Assembly: GCF_001761365.1 (NCBI RefSeq)
Contig: NZ_CP017477.1
Coordinates: 1,014,501 to 1,078,500 of the forward strand
Length of the DNA stretch: 64,000 bases
Direction: 5' to 3'
From: Polaribacter vadi
GTDB taxonomy: Bacteria > Bacteroidota > Bacteroidia > Flavobacteriales > Flavobacteriaceae
A program made the position numbers and the translations under genes. How positions within the stretch are numbered: position 1 is the first letter of the stretch; each line of letters begins with the position of its first letter. The notes under the pieces were generated by a model, which was not told the DNA's origin, did not search any database, and worked only from the letters and a program-made list of their open reading frames with translations. Of the stretch, positions 54,701 to 63,043 are shown one piece after another.

Positions 54701-55531
54701 TTACTCTGGAATCACTAAAAAAGGAATAAAAGGCTGAAATCCAATTGTTTTTATAACAGGTTCTTTGGTGATTTTTTCAATAAAACTATGTTTATAATTT
54801 ACCATAGCAAGCATATTTATATTTTGCTCTTTTATAAAATCATTAATATCGTTTGCTTTTTTACCATAATTAGGAATCCAAAAAAAATGATGATTATAGT
54901 CTTTTAAATCGTTCTCCAGTATTTTAGAATTATACTCCTGAACCTCATTAAGGTGTTCTTCATTATTGAGATGCACAATATTTATTTCGGAATTATATAA
55001 ATCTGTTACCTCTTTTAATGGCGCTAATTCTTCCTCTTTGTACAAACGATTAAAATCTGTTGAAAAAGCAATCTTTTTTGGTTCAACAAAATCAAATTGA
55101 TCTGGAATCGTTAAAATTGGGCAAAGTCTAACTTTATTAATCACGTTAACGGTATTACTACCAAAGAAAAACTCTTTAGCACCACTTGCACCTTTAGTTC
55201 CCATAATAATCAACTGTATAGTATGTTTTTTAATGGCAGTTTCTAGTGCATCTTTTAAATCTGCATTGCTAACTAAAATTTCAAAATTATGATTCGCATT
55301 TGCATTAACTCTTTCTATCATTTGTTTTAACTCTAACATGTCTTTGAATGCCGACTTTCTGATTGTATTTGAGAGTTTACTTGAAAAATTTGACATTGTA
55401 GATCCTTTGATTTTTATTGAATTCAGTAAATAAAAATCACAGGTTTCGTTTGCGTATAATTTTAATGCATAAATAATAGCATTCCATGCATTGTCTGAAA
55501 AATCTGTAGGTAATAATATTTTCTTTTGCAT
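54701..55531 (-). CDS. Universal stress protein, two Usp domains
   Basis: The 276-residue tandem Usp begins KILLPTDFSDNAWNAI and carries GTKGASGAKEFFFGSNTV (about 113-130), the full nucleotide loop. The second half ends VKTIGFQPFIPFLVIPE-like, sharing the terminal (F/Y)x2-PFLVIP motif with the other copies. It has its own regulatory site at 55557-55599 and appears monocistronic up to the next site. Confidence 0.92.
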   Translation of the reverse strand: MQKKILLPTDFSDNAWNAIIYALKLYANETCDFYLLNSIKIKGSTMSNFSSKLSNTIRKSAFKDMLELKQMIERVNANANHNFEILVSNADLKDALETAIKKHTIQLIIMGTKGASGAKEFFFGSNTVNVINKVRLCPILTIPDQFDFVEPKKIAFSTDFNRLYKEEELAPLKEVTDLYNSEINIVHLNNEEHLNEVQEYNSKILENDLKDYNHHFFWIPNYGKKANDINDFIKEQNINMLAMVNYKHSFIEKITKEPVIKTIGFQPFIPFLVIPE

Positions 55532-55556
55532 GATAATTGTTTTATAATTAATACAC

Positions 55557-55599
55557 TAAAATTAAAATAAAACAGCATCACTAACAATGATATTAGTCA
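55557..55599 (-). promoter_or_regulatory. CRP/FNR-type site plus -7 box, Usp gene at 55531
   Basis: TGACTAATATCA on the minus strand (55588-55599), one mismatch in the distal half, 23 nt, then TAATTTTA (55564-55557). Confidence 0.7.
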
Positions 55600-55618
55600 G
55601 TTTACCAATGTATTAGAA

Positions 55619-56461
55619 TTATATTTTTGAAGGAATTACCAAAAAAGGAACATTTAAATGAAAACCAATTTGTTTTACTTTCGATTTAAAAAAAAGATTT
55701 TCAAAAAACGAATGCTTGTTGTTAATCATCACCAATAAATTAATCCGCGTTTTTAATTGAAAGTTATTAATTGCTTCTGGTACATTTTGATTACTTACAC
55801 TATGAAATAAATGTGCAATATGTTTAAAATAAGTAACTAATTTCTGCTTGTTTTCTGCTTGTTTTTCTGATAAAGGATATCCAAAAGAAGCATTTAAAAT
55901 ATTTATTCTTGTATTAAATAAAGCTGCTAAATCTTTAATTGGTTTAATATGTTTGTCTTGAAAATCAATTTCATAATCTGAAGGAAATAAGATTTCAATA
56001 GGGGTTTCAAAAGTAAAATTATTTGGTATTGCTAAAACCGGGCACTTTGTGTTTTTAATAACATGAACGGTATTTGAACCAAATAAAACCTCTTTTAAAC
56101 CACTTGCTCCTTGAGTGCCCATAACAATAAAATCGACAACATTACCATGGTAAAGTTCAGCTATTTCTCTCTCTAAAGTATTAAAGGAAGAAATGGTACT
56201 AAATGTGTGATTTTTATTTTTGAAGCTCTTGTTAATTTTGGCAAGTAACTTGTCTAATCCTTTTTTTGATGTTTCTTTCATTGCATCAATTAGTCCAGCT
56301 TGTGCAGCTCCTACCTCAAAATACTGAATATCATATATGATTGGTGTATACACATTTAATAAATGAAAAGTGCATTTTTGATCTTTAAATAATTGAAGTG
56401 CATATTGAATTGCATTCCAAGAATTATCAGAAAAATCTGTTGGTAAAAGGATATTTTTCAT
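55619..56461 (-). CDS. Universal stress protein, two Usp domains
   Basis: The 280-residue tandem Usp begins NILLPTDFSDNSWNAI with loop GTQGASGLKEVLFGSNTV (about 115-132). The C-terminal half lacks the loop and ends FHLNVPFLVIPSKI. It is 24 bp after the Usp gene 56486 and has no palindrome of its own, so it is the second gene of that operon. Confidence 0.92.
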   Translation of the reverse strand: MKNILLPTDFSDNSWNAIQYALQLFKDQKCTFHLLNVYTPIIYDIQYFEVGAAQAGLIDAMKETSKKGLDKLLAKINKSFKNKNHTFSTISSFNTLEREIAELYHGNVVDFIVMGTQGASGLKEVLFGSNTVHVIKNTKCPVLAIPNNFTFETPIEILFPSDYEIDFQDKHIKPIKDLAALFNTRINILNASFGYPLSEKQAENKQKLVTYFKHIAHLFHSVSNQNVPEAINNFQLKTRINLLVMINNKHSFFENLFFKSKVKQIGFHLNVPFLVIPSKI

Positions 56462-56485
56462 AATCTTTAGTTTTAGTTGTATTCT

Positions 56486-57334
56486 TTATTTGCGGTTGAT
56501 ATTTTGTAATACAAAAAAAGGAATGTCTATGCTTAATCCCATTTTATTTATGGTGTCTTGAAACAAAATATTTTCTAAAAAAGAATGTCTTCTATTAATC
56601 ATCACCAAAAGATCTGTAGGATGATTTTCCACAAAAGTGCGAATGGTATCTATAATATTTTTACCATCTACAGTAATAAAAGAGGTTTTATTATTTTTAA
56701 AACTTTCTTCTATAAAGTGTTTATTTTTTTCTTCTCTTAATGATAGTTTTTTTAATTCAGAAACATATAAAACATCTATTTGAGCTTGATAATCTGAAGC
56801 AATTTCACTTAAAAAACCTAACTCTCTTTGCTGATAAGGCATAGAAAAATCCGTAGAAAAAACAATTTCTTTGGGTACTGTGTATTTGTAACCTTTTGGA
56901 ATTACCAATACTGGACATTTTATATACTTTAAAACTTGTAATGTATGGCTCCCAAAAGTTAATTTAGAATTATTTGTCTTACCATGAGTACCCATAACAA
57001 CAAGATCAATATCTCTTTCTTCCACAATTTCATCTACCTCATCTACTAAAATATTATTAGCGGACATAATTTTATAATTGTGTTTTGGATTTGGTGAAAG
57101 TTCCTTAATTTGCTTTAAGGCTTTTTTTAAGTGTATTTGAGAATTTTCGTTGGCAGTTTTAGTAACTTCATGCAAATTTTCTTTGGTAATTAAAACATCA
57201 CTTTCATACACATCTTGTTGATAAGCGTGTAAAATATAAAAACGACATAAATCGTTTTCGAATAGCTTAACAGCATATTTTATGGCATTCATTGCAGTTT
57301 CGGAAAAATCTGTAGGAAGCACTATCTTTTTCAT
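56486..57334 (-). CDS. Universal stress protein, two Usp domains
   Basis: The 282-residue tandem Usp begins KIVLPTDFSETAMNAI, with loop GTHGKTNNSKLTFGSHTL (about 115-132), a variant with Lys-Thr in place of the Ala-Ser seen in its neighbours, so ATP binding is less certain. First gene of a two-gene Usp operon under the site 57360-57402. Confidence 0.9.
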   Translation of the reverse strand: MKKIVLPTDFSETAMNAIKYAVKLFENDLCRFYILHAYQQDVYESDVLITKENLHEVTKTANENSQIHLKKALKQIKELSPNPKHNYKIMSANNILVDEVDEIVEERDIDLVVMGTHGKTNNSKLTFGSHTLQVLKYIKCPVLVIPKGYKYTVPKEIVFSTDFSMPYQQRELGFLSEIASDYQAQIDVLYVSELKKLSLREEKNKHFIEESFKNNKTSFITVDGKNIIDTIRTFVENHPTDLLVMINRRHSFLENILFQDTINKMGLSIDIPFFVLQNINRK

Positions 57335-57359
57335 GGTGAAATGTATTTTAAGTATTCTC

Positions 57360-57402
57360 TAAAATTACATTTCAATTCCCTAACAAACAATGATATATAT
57401 CA
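57360..57402 (-). promoter_or_regulatory. CRP/FNR-type site plus -7 box, Usp operon at 57334
   Basis: TGATATATATCA (57391-57402), 23 nt, then TAATTTTA on the minus strand (57367-57360). Confidence 0.8.
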
Positions 57403-57425
57403 GTAAAAAACTAAAAATTGAAGTT

Positions 57426-57728
57426 TTACAAATAAGGTTTTACAATGCTTTTTCTCTTTTTTAATTGCTTTTCGAGATCGCTTATGGTGTTTTTAACGGC
57501 AAGTTCATAATTTTTTTCATTTGAAGACGCAAACAATCTTGGCCCAGAAAGACTTACTTCTATTTCGCAAATTTTGCCATTTCCTTTAGGATCATTTTCA
57601 TTTTTAAAGAATACCTGTAAAGCTATAATTGTGTCGTATATTTTAAAAAGTCTTTGTAGTTTTTTAATGGTGTATGCCTCCATCGTTTCACTTGTAGACA
57701 TATTAACAAATTGAATATCTATTTTCAT
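57426..57728 (-). CDS. hpf: Short ribosome hibernation promoting factor (HPF/RaiA family)
   Basis: The 100-residue protein has the HPF/RaiA fold: MKIDIQFVNMSTSETMEAY start, KKLQRLFKIYDTI helix, then ICEIEVSLSGPRLFASSNEKNYELAV and a basic last helix DLEKQLKKRKSI. It lacks the C-terminal dimerisation domain of long HPF. It would bind the small ribosomal subunit and idle ribosomes. I start at 57728 rather than the in-frame ATG at 57758, because the promoter at 57756-57798 would begin transcription near 57750 and the family starts at MKI. Confidence 0.87.
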   Translation of the reverse strand: MKIDIQFVNMSTSETMEAYTIKKLQRLFKIYDTIIALQVFFKNENDPKGNGKICEIEVSLSGPRLFASSNEKNYELAVKNTISDLEKQLKKRKSIVKPYL

Positions 57729-57755
57729 ATTATATGTATTTTGAATTGTTTTACT

Positions 57756-57798
57756 CAAAGTTATGTATTTTAAAGAATTTTTAGAATGATATTTATCA
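57756..57798 (-). promoter_or_regulatory. CRP/FNR-type site plus -7 box, hpf
   Basis: TGATAAATATCA on the minus strand (57787-57798), 23 nt, then TAACTTTG (57763-57756), a perfect TAnnTTTG. Confidence 0.82.
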
Positions 57799-58104
57799 GG
57801 TTTTGATCAACACCAAAAAATGAGAATACAAATGATAGATGAAAAATTCAATTAAATAATGATAAAATGGAATTTAAAGAAAGAATCTATAGAAGTGATA
57901 AATCTATTCTCATAAATTAAATAACTACAAATCGACGCATATTGTAAACTATAATCAGTTAGGAACTGATATATAAAATGAAGCAAACAATTCACAGAAT
58001 TAAAGCATAAATTTAAAGAATTTCACAACTATTTTAAATGATTTAAAATCATTAATATTGAAATAATTGAATTTCGAAATAGGAATTAAGTCTTATTTTT
58101 TAGA
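57799..58104. other. Gene-free stretch upstream of hpf
   Basis: About 300 bp, AT-rich, with no ORF or hairpin that I can support. It separates the hpf promoter from the terminator at 58105. Confidence 0.45.
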
Positions 58105-58133
58105 CAAAAAAATGGGGAGTTTTAACTCCCCAT
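58105..58133 (-). terminator. Strong leftward terminator in noncoding DNA
   Basis: ATGGGGAGTT (58112-58121) and AACTCCCCAT (58124-58133) pair perfectly; seven U follow on the minus strand. No ORF reads into it, so it should end a noncoding transcript from the right. Confidence 0.8.
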
Positions 58134-58259
58134 AGCAGAAGATTCTTAAAATTATTAGAAAACTTTTACGTTTTATAATAGCTAAAACATCTTCATGTCC
58201 TCCTAAATTACCATATAGATAATTATAGGCATATTTTAAATTAATTATTTTTTTAAATA

Positions 58260-58285
58260 AAACAGGAAGTCGAAACTTCCTGTTT
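58260..58285 (-). terminator. Second copy of the AACAGGAAG hairpin
   Basis: AAACAGGAAG (58260-58269) / CTTCCTGTTT (58276-58285) around TCGAAA, then TTATTT on the minus strand. Nearly identical to the hairpin at 58442-58467. Confidence 0.55.
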
Positions 58286-58440
58286 CTGAAGTTACTCAAC
58301 TAAATCTTTAACTTTTAGTAATTTTAATCCTTCTAGTTATTGCTAACAAGAAATCCTAAAAATTCCTTACTGTTAAATTCTAATTTCGACACTTCATAGC
58401 AGATTAAAATATTTTACAATTTAAAACCTGTGTACTTTAT

Positions 58441-58655
58441 AAAACAGGAAGCCGAAACTTCCTGTTTCCTATGAGAGTTTATCTTTATTATTTAATCCAC
58501 AAACTTTAAATATATTTTTTATTGCTAAAAAACTCATTAAAATTGAAGCTAATTAAATAACTGTTTTTAAACTCTCTGTTTGCTCTATAAATCTTTCAAT
58601 CTATAAAGCTATATTTTTTTAATTTTAGGTGATTTCAAAGAACGTTTTCTAATTA
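58441..58655 (-). ncRNA. Predicted CRP/FNR-controlled small RNA
   Basis: The promoter at 58661-58703 points left into 560 bp with no credible gene. The predicted RNA begins near 58655 and first meets the hairpin AAACAGGAAG / CTTCCTGTTT (58442-58467), giving about 215 nt. Because its U tract is short, read-through to the hairpins at 58260 and 58105 (about 400 or 550 nt) is possible. The promoter tail TAATTTAGTAT and the hairpin match the locus at 49520-49754. The further RNA contains AGGAGG-ACATGAAGATGTTTTAG, a 4-codon mini-ORF with a strong Shine-Dalgarno (about 58181-58203). Confidence 0.5.
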
Positions 58656-58660
58656 TGATA

Positions 58661-58703
58661 CTAAATTACAACACTTTCTAAAATTGAAATATGATATATA
58701 TCA
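58661..58703 (-). promoter_or_regulatory. CRP/FNR-type site plus -7 box reading into noncoding DNA
   Basis: TGATATATATCA (58692-58703), 23 nt, then TAATTTAG on the minus strand (58668-58661). It lies 27 bp beyond the stop of the gene at 58730. Confidence 0.75.
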
Positions 58704-58729
58704 GTTTTGAGATTTTTTTAAAAATTATT

Positions 58730-59116
58730 TCAAAAAAGCACAATTCCGTATGCAGTATTTAATAAAAAGACGCCAATAAAAAACAGCAGTGTATATATAA
58801 CCTGCACAAATTTAATATTCATAATCTCTAACCAAACAACCGTACGTTTTGGTAATACAAATAAGGATAGACCAATTGATAATGAAATCCACCCAATTAA
58901 AGTGATTATGATTTTCCAGTTTAGCTCCCAAATATTATGAAACATTATATTGAGTAAACCAACAATAATAGCTATCAATGATGATAAGATTAGAAATTTC
59001 TCGTCTTTTAAATCATTAAATATTTGTCTTGATCTTTTAGGATTAAAACTTAAAATCAAAAAGAAAATGATTAAATACCATCCCCAGAACTTTGCTAAAA
59101 AAATTGAAACATCCAT
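58730..59116 (-). CDS. Four-helix membrane protein, function unknown
   Basis: The 128-residue protein has hydrophobic helices at about 5-22, 42-60, 68-88 and 102-126, with KDEKF and LPKRT loops. I recognise no family. It is 12 bp after the Usp gene at 59129 and without its own palindrome, so it is the second gene of that regulated unit. Confidence 0.7.
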   Translation of the reverse strand: MDVSIFLAKFWGWYLIIFFLILSFNPKRSRQIFNDLKDEKFLILSSLIAIIVGLLNIMFHNIWELNWKIIITLIGWISLSIGLSLFVLPKRTVVWLEIMNIKFVQVIYTLLFFIGVFLLNTAYGIVLF

Positions 59117-59128
59117 TATAAATTTGTT

Positions 59129-59968
59129 TTATTCATGTAATACAAAAAAAGGAACACTAGTATGATAACTAATTTTTTCAACTTTTGTGTGAAAAAATAA
59201 TTGTTGAAAATAGTTTAAGTTTTTAGCAACCATTACAATCATATCTATATCTCTGCTTTCTACAAAACACTGCACTGCATCTTCCACTTTTTTATTGGTT
59301 AATGTATGAAAGCTGTAGTTGCGATTATAGAGTAAATCTTCTAGTAAATTCTTATTATTTTGTTGATCTATATTTAAAACAGCCTCTTGTTTACTAATAT
59401 GAACAACTCGTAATGAAGCCTCTTTATGTTCTGTAATTTCAAAAATAGGTTCCAATGCTTGTATATTATAATGTAGCACAAAATCTGTTGGAAAAGCAAT
59501 TTCTTTAAGCTCTTTAAATTTTGCATTCTCTGGCACAATTAAAGTGGTGCAAGCTACTTTTGTTATAACATCTCCTGCATTACTGCCTACTATTTTTTCT
59601 TTAAGACCAGAAGCGCCTTTTGTGCCCATTACAATAATGTCTATCTTTTTTTCTTTTACATGTTTACGTATGGCATCAATCAAATAACTGTACTCTGCCA
59701 ACATATAAAATTTATGTTTTTTATTTGTTGGGAATTCAACAGAAATACGTTTAATAATATTTCTTAATTTTATTTTTGCAGGATTAATGTAATCTTGTTC
59801 TAAAACTTTAGAGTCAGGAATATAAGGTGTATCTGTTACAATACTGGCAAAACCACCTACATTTAATAAATAAAAAGTGCACGCATCATTTTTATAAAAA
59901 TTGATGGCGTATACTATAGCATTCCAAGAATTTTCTGAAAAGTCTGTAGGTAATAAAATATTTTTCAT
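59129..59968 (-). CDS. Universal stress protein, two Usp domains
   Basis: The 279-residue tandem Usp begins NILLPTDFSENSWNAI and has the loop GTKGASGLKEKIVGSNAG (about 117-134). The C-terminal half ends FHTKVEKISYHTSVPFFVL. I start at ATG 59968 rather than the in-frame ATG at 59989, because the other six copies start with MK-(I/N)-(I/L)LPTDFS and the -7 box at 59987-59994 overlaps the longer start. Confidence 0.9.
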   Translation of the reverse strand: MKNILLPTDFSENSWNAIVYAINFYKNDACTFYLLNVGGFASIVTDTPYIPDSKVLEQDYINPAKIKLRNIIKRISVEFPTNKKHKFYMLAEYSYLIDAIRKHVKEKKIDIIVMGTKGASGLKEKIVGSNAGDVITKVACTTLIVPENAKFKELKEIAFPTDFVLHYNIQALEPIFEITEHKEASLRVVHISKQEAVLNIDQQNNKNLLEDLLYNRNYSFHTLTNKKVEDAVQCFVESRDIDMIVMVAKNLNYFQQLFFHTKVEKISYHTSVPFFVLHE

Positions 59969-59986
59969 TAATTTTTGCTTTGAAAA

Positions 59987-60029
59987 CAAATTTAAAAGTA
60001 AGGTGCCTTATAAAATATGATATTCATCA
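59987..60029 (-). promoter_or_regulatory. CRP/FNR-type site plus -7 box, Usp gene at 59968
   Basis: TGATGAATATCA on the minus strand (60018-60029), 23 nt, then TAAATTTG (59994-59987), a perfect TAnnTTTG. It fixes the Usp start at 59968. Confidence 0.8.
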
Positions 60030-60213
60030 TATTTAGTATTTATGAAGTAATTACATTAAAATGAAGTGTTTAATTTTTCTATATAGAAAACATAAGACTA
60101 TGTGATCCAATAGATTTCTATTGACACTAAAAATATCAGAAAAGATAAATAAGTGTCATTATGAATTCAATAGAGAATTACTTTTTTAAAAAAAGAAATA
60201 AAGAAGGCGTTAC

Positions 60214-61266
60214 TTAATAAATATTTTGCAGCTTTTGAATATCCAATATTCTAATATTTCTACCCTCAATAGCTATAAGTCCTTGCTTTTTAAAGTTAGA
60301 CATGGTTCTTATGAGTGTTTCTGTAGCAATGCCTGCAACACTTGCTAAATCGTTACGAGAAATTTTTATAGGTTCTTCTGGCTTCGTGTTTAGTTTTTCA
60401 GCAAATTTAAGTATGGTAATAGCGGTCTTTTTATTAACAGAACTATATGCCATTTGTAATAATTGATCTTTAACTCCTGTAAGATTATCGTTCAATAACT
60501 CTAAAAGTTCTAAGGTAACTGTGTGGTTATTAGCTAATACATTTGTAAGATTACTTTTAGAAATACCTACTAATTCTAAATTTTTTATAGCTTTTGTAGT
60601 TTCTTGATAAGGAATGTTTTGTGTAAAAGAAGTATAGCCAAATAAATCGTCTTCTTTATATAGTGCTGTAACAAGTTCTTTTCCTTTTTCATCTAATTTA
60701 TAAGATTTTACAACACCTTTAATGACCAAATAAATCAAGTTAGAATTATACCCTTCATTATAAATAATTTCATCTTTTTTAAAATTAAAGACTTCTCCAT
60801 TATCATCAAAAAAGTTTTTTAAATCATTTAGTGTTTTTATCTCATCTTCATTTTCAGGAACACTTTCATTTTGATTGTTTCTTTCATCTCTTAAGATCGC
60901 TGCTTTTGCTAATCTACTTTCTATAGCACTAATTAATTCTTCTTCTGTAAAAGGTTTTGTAATATAATCATCAGCACCTAAATCCATTCCTTTTCTTACA
61001 TCTGTGCGTTCTGTTTTTGCTGATAAAAATATAAAAGGAATATATTTAGTGTCATTATTTTTTGATAAAGCTTCAATTACTCCATAGCCATCTAATTCTG
61101 GCATCATAATATCGCAAACTACAATATCTGGAGTATCTCTTTTTGCTAATTCTACACCAATTTTTCCATTAGGAGCTGTTATAACGTTAAAGTTAGATAG
61201 CTCTAATAATTCTGCTGTATTTTCTCTTATGATGGCATCATCTTCTATTAATAATACTTTTTTCAT
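60214..61266 (-). CDS. Response regulator with receiver domain fused to a CRP/FNR-type DNA-binding domain
   Basis: The 350-residue protein has a receiver domain (1-~122: acidic pair D9/D10, phospho-acceptor D52 in VVCDIMMPELDG, Lys in ITKPF), a linker, a cyclic-nucleotide-binding-like beta roll (about 150-255, FKKDEIIYNEG to LFGYTSF) and a Crp-type helix-turn-helix (about 290-345). The recognition helix ATETLIRTMSNF keeps E316 and R320, matching FNR residues that read TGA. No N-terminal Cys cluster of FNR is present (Cys51 only). It is the obvious candidate to bind the nine TGAT-N4-ATCA sites. Its ATG overlaps the kinase stop (TAATG). Confidence 0.92.
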   Translation of the reverse strand: MKKVLLIEDDAIIRENTAELLELSNFNVITAPNGKIGVELAKRDTPDIVVCDIMMPELDGYGVIEALSKNNDTKYIPFIFLSAKTERTDVRKGMDLGADDYITKPFTEEELISAIESRLAKAAILRDERNNQNESVPENEDEIKTLNDLKNFFDDNGEVFNFKKDEIIYNEGYNSNLIYLVIKGVVKSYKLDEKGKELVTALYKEDDLFGYTSFTQNIPYQETTKAIKNLELVGISKSNLTNVLANNHTVTLELLELLNDNLTGVKDQLLQMAYSSVNKKTAITILKFAEKLNTKPEEPIKISRNDLASVAGIATETLIRTMSNFKKQGLIAIEGRNIRILDIQKLQNIY

Positions 61267-62507
61267 TATGTTGCTTTATTGGGAATTGTAATTGTAAATA
61301 TTGTTTCTATATTTTCCTTACTTGTAAAAGAAATGGTACCTCCAAGATTTTCGATATGACTTTTTACTATATTCAATCCAATTCCAGTACCTTGATTTAG
61401 TAAGGCATTGCCTGCTCTAAAATAACGGTTGAAGATATTTTTTTGATCTTTTTCTGGTATTCCAATACCATTATCTTTTACTTTAAAAACAGTTTTTGAA
61501 TCATCTTGAGTTATAAAAATATCTATAATTGTATTTTCTGACGAATACTTTATGGCATTATGTACTACATTAGAAAACGTTAATTCTATTATTTTTTCAT
61601 CTTGGCTTAATAAAAAATCATCAATATTCTCAGGATAATTAATTTTTTGACCTTCTTTTAAAAGCATGTTAGCATTATAAACTACCTCATTAAGCACCTT
61701 ACTCAACTTAAAAGTTGTTGGCTTATACATAATTTTACCACTTTCTAACTTTTCTACAGATAAAAAGTCATTCAGTATATTATTTAAATAATGAACTTTA
61801 TCTGTAATTGTTTTAATATGCTTATCTCTTTTTTGTTGTTGCTCTGCCAATTTATATTTACCTAACAACATTGCAGAAGTTAATATGCCACTTAAAGGTG
61901 TTTTGAATTCATGTGATACTAAAGACAAAAACTGGGTCTTTAATTCATTAAGTTCTTTTTCTTTTTTAAGTGCATTTTTTACATTTTTTTCAGCTTTAAT
62001 TCTTCTTTTATTTTCATCATCAAGCTCTATATTTAGTGTTTTTAAATCGGCAATAGCATGATTTAATTTTTTTGTTCGTTCTTTTACTTTAAACTCAAGA
62101 TCATTATTTAATTCTTGTATTTCTTGTTCTTGTTTTTTACGAACACTTATGTCTATAACCAAAGCCATAACATAATTTTTACCATAAATTGAAAAAGGAT
62201 TTAAACCTGCTTCTATAGGAAAAATACTTCCATCTTTTTTAGCTCCATAAATATCGCGACCAACGCCCATTTGACGACTTTCTTGTTGTTTCATAAAGCC
62301 TTTAAAATGTGCTCCATGTCCTGCACGAAAATTTTGAGGAATTAAAACATTTAAGGGTTGTTTTATAAGTTCATCAGCTTTATACCCAAACATACGTTTG
62401 GCAGAAACATTAGCCTCTACAATAGTTTGGTTTTCATCAACTACAATAACTCCCTCAGAAACAGCTCCTAAAAGAACATTAAAGATATCTTGGTCTTGCG
62501 TAAACAT
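61266..62507 (-). CDS. Soluble PAS-domain sensor histidine kinase, FixL-like
   Basis: The 413-residue protein has no membrane segment. Residues ~8-125 are a PAS domain whose helix F region LNVLIPQNFRAGHGAHFKGFM aligns with FixL MPEPYRxEHDGYLxxY, placing His64 at the heme-ligand position, followed by GVGRDIYGAKKDGSIFPIE. A coiled-coil (about 125-190) leads to the H box FLSLVSHEFKTPLSG (His199), N box (NVVHNAIKYSS), G1 (DNGIGIPEKD) and G2 (GTGIGLNIVK). Heme and O2 binding are inference; similar His-bearing PAS domains without heme exist. It heads the operon and may be driven leftward from the palindrome at 62574. Confidence 0.9.
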   Translation of the reverse strand: MFTQDQDIFNVLLGAVSEGVIVVDENQTIVEANVSAKRMFGYKADELIKQPLNVLIPQNFRAGHGAHFKGFMKQQESRQMGVGRDIYGAKKDGSIFPIEAGLNPFSIYGKNYVMALVIDISVRKKQEQEIQELNNDLEFKVKERTKKLNHAIADLKTLNIELDDENKRRIKAEKNVKNALKKEKELNELKTQFLSLVSHEFKTPLSGILTSAMLLGKYKLAEQQQKRDKHIKTITDKVHYLNNILNDFLSVEKLESGKIMYKPTTFKLSKVLNEVVYNANMLLKEGQKINYPENIDDFLLSQDEKIIELTFSNVVHNAIKYSSENTIIDIFITQDDSKTVFKVKDNGIGIPEKDQKNIFNRYFRAGNALLNQGTGIGLNIVKSHIENLGGTISFTSKENIETIFTITIPNKAT

Positions 62508-62573
62508 TTTTAGAGCTAATTATATTAGTGATTAGTGAGTTAAAGATACAATATATATACAAAAAATCAATCC

Positions 62574-62616
62574 TGATATATATCATTCTTAAGATAGACT
62601 ATGAATTATACTTTTG
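62574..62616 (+). promoter_or_regulatory. CRP/FNR-type site plus -7 box, TerB-like operon; possibly bidirectional
   Basis: TGATATATATCA (62574-62585), 23 nt, then TACTTTTG (62609-62616), a perfect TAnnTTTG. In the other direction a TATCTTTA box lies at 25 nt, so the kinase gene may be autoregulated from the same site. Confidence 0.82.
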
Positions 62617-62635
62617 TAAATATAAATTAGATGTT

Positions 62636-63043
62636 ATGTATAAAAAACTAAATACCAATTTTTACAAAAATGTGGCTAAATTATTTTATGCTATTGCTGC
62701 TGTAGACAAAGTTATAAAAGAAGAAGAGTTTACTGCTTTAAAAAAAATTGTAAAAAAAGAATGGTTAACTTTAGATGAAAGCGAAGATGAATATAGCACA
62801 GATGCTGCATATCAAATTGAATTTGTATTTGAAGGGTTGCAATTTAAAGGTTTAGATGCTTACGATTGTTATAATGAGTTTATCGAGTATAAGAATAAAC
62901 ATTCTTATTTTTTTACAGACCAATTAAATTCATTAATCATGAAAACAGCAGATAAAATAGCATCTTCATATGCAGGTAAAAATAAATCTGAGTTAATTAT
63001 GCTTGCAAAACTGGATCTTAATTTAAAAACTAAAACATCATGA
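62636..63043 (+). CDS. TerB-like small protein
   Basis: The 135-residue helical protein has the pattern VAKLFYAIAAVDKVIKEEE-FTALKKIV, as in TerB/DjlA N-domains, where Asp and Glu of AVD-x5-EE can bind metal. Function in tellurite or oxidative stress is not proven. An ATG at 62528 in the same frame is rejected because transcription should start near 62620, after it. Its stop overlaps the next gene by 4 bp. Confidence 0.65.
   Translation: MYKKLNTNFYKNVAKLFYAIAAVDKVIKEEEFTALKKIVKKEWLTLDESEDEYSTDAAYQIEFVFEGLQFKGLDAYDCYNEFIEYKNKHSYFFTDQLNSLIMKTADKIASSYAGKNKSELIMLAKLDLNLKTKTS

Noticed and set aside
58093..58299. Leftward 68-codon ORF
   Set aside because: It translates through the two hairpins at 58112 and 58260 and has no family resemblance; the noncoding RNA reading explains the region better.
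62528..62635. N-terminal extension of the TerB-like protein
   Set aside because: The promoter at 62574-62616 would start transcription after this segment, and the segment resembles untranslated AT-rich DNA.
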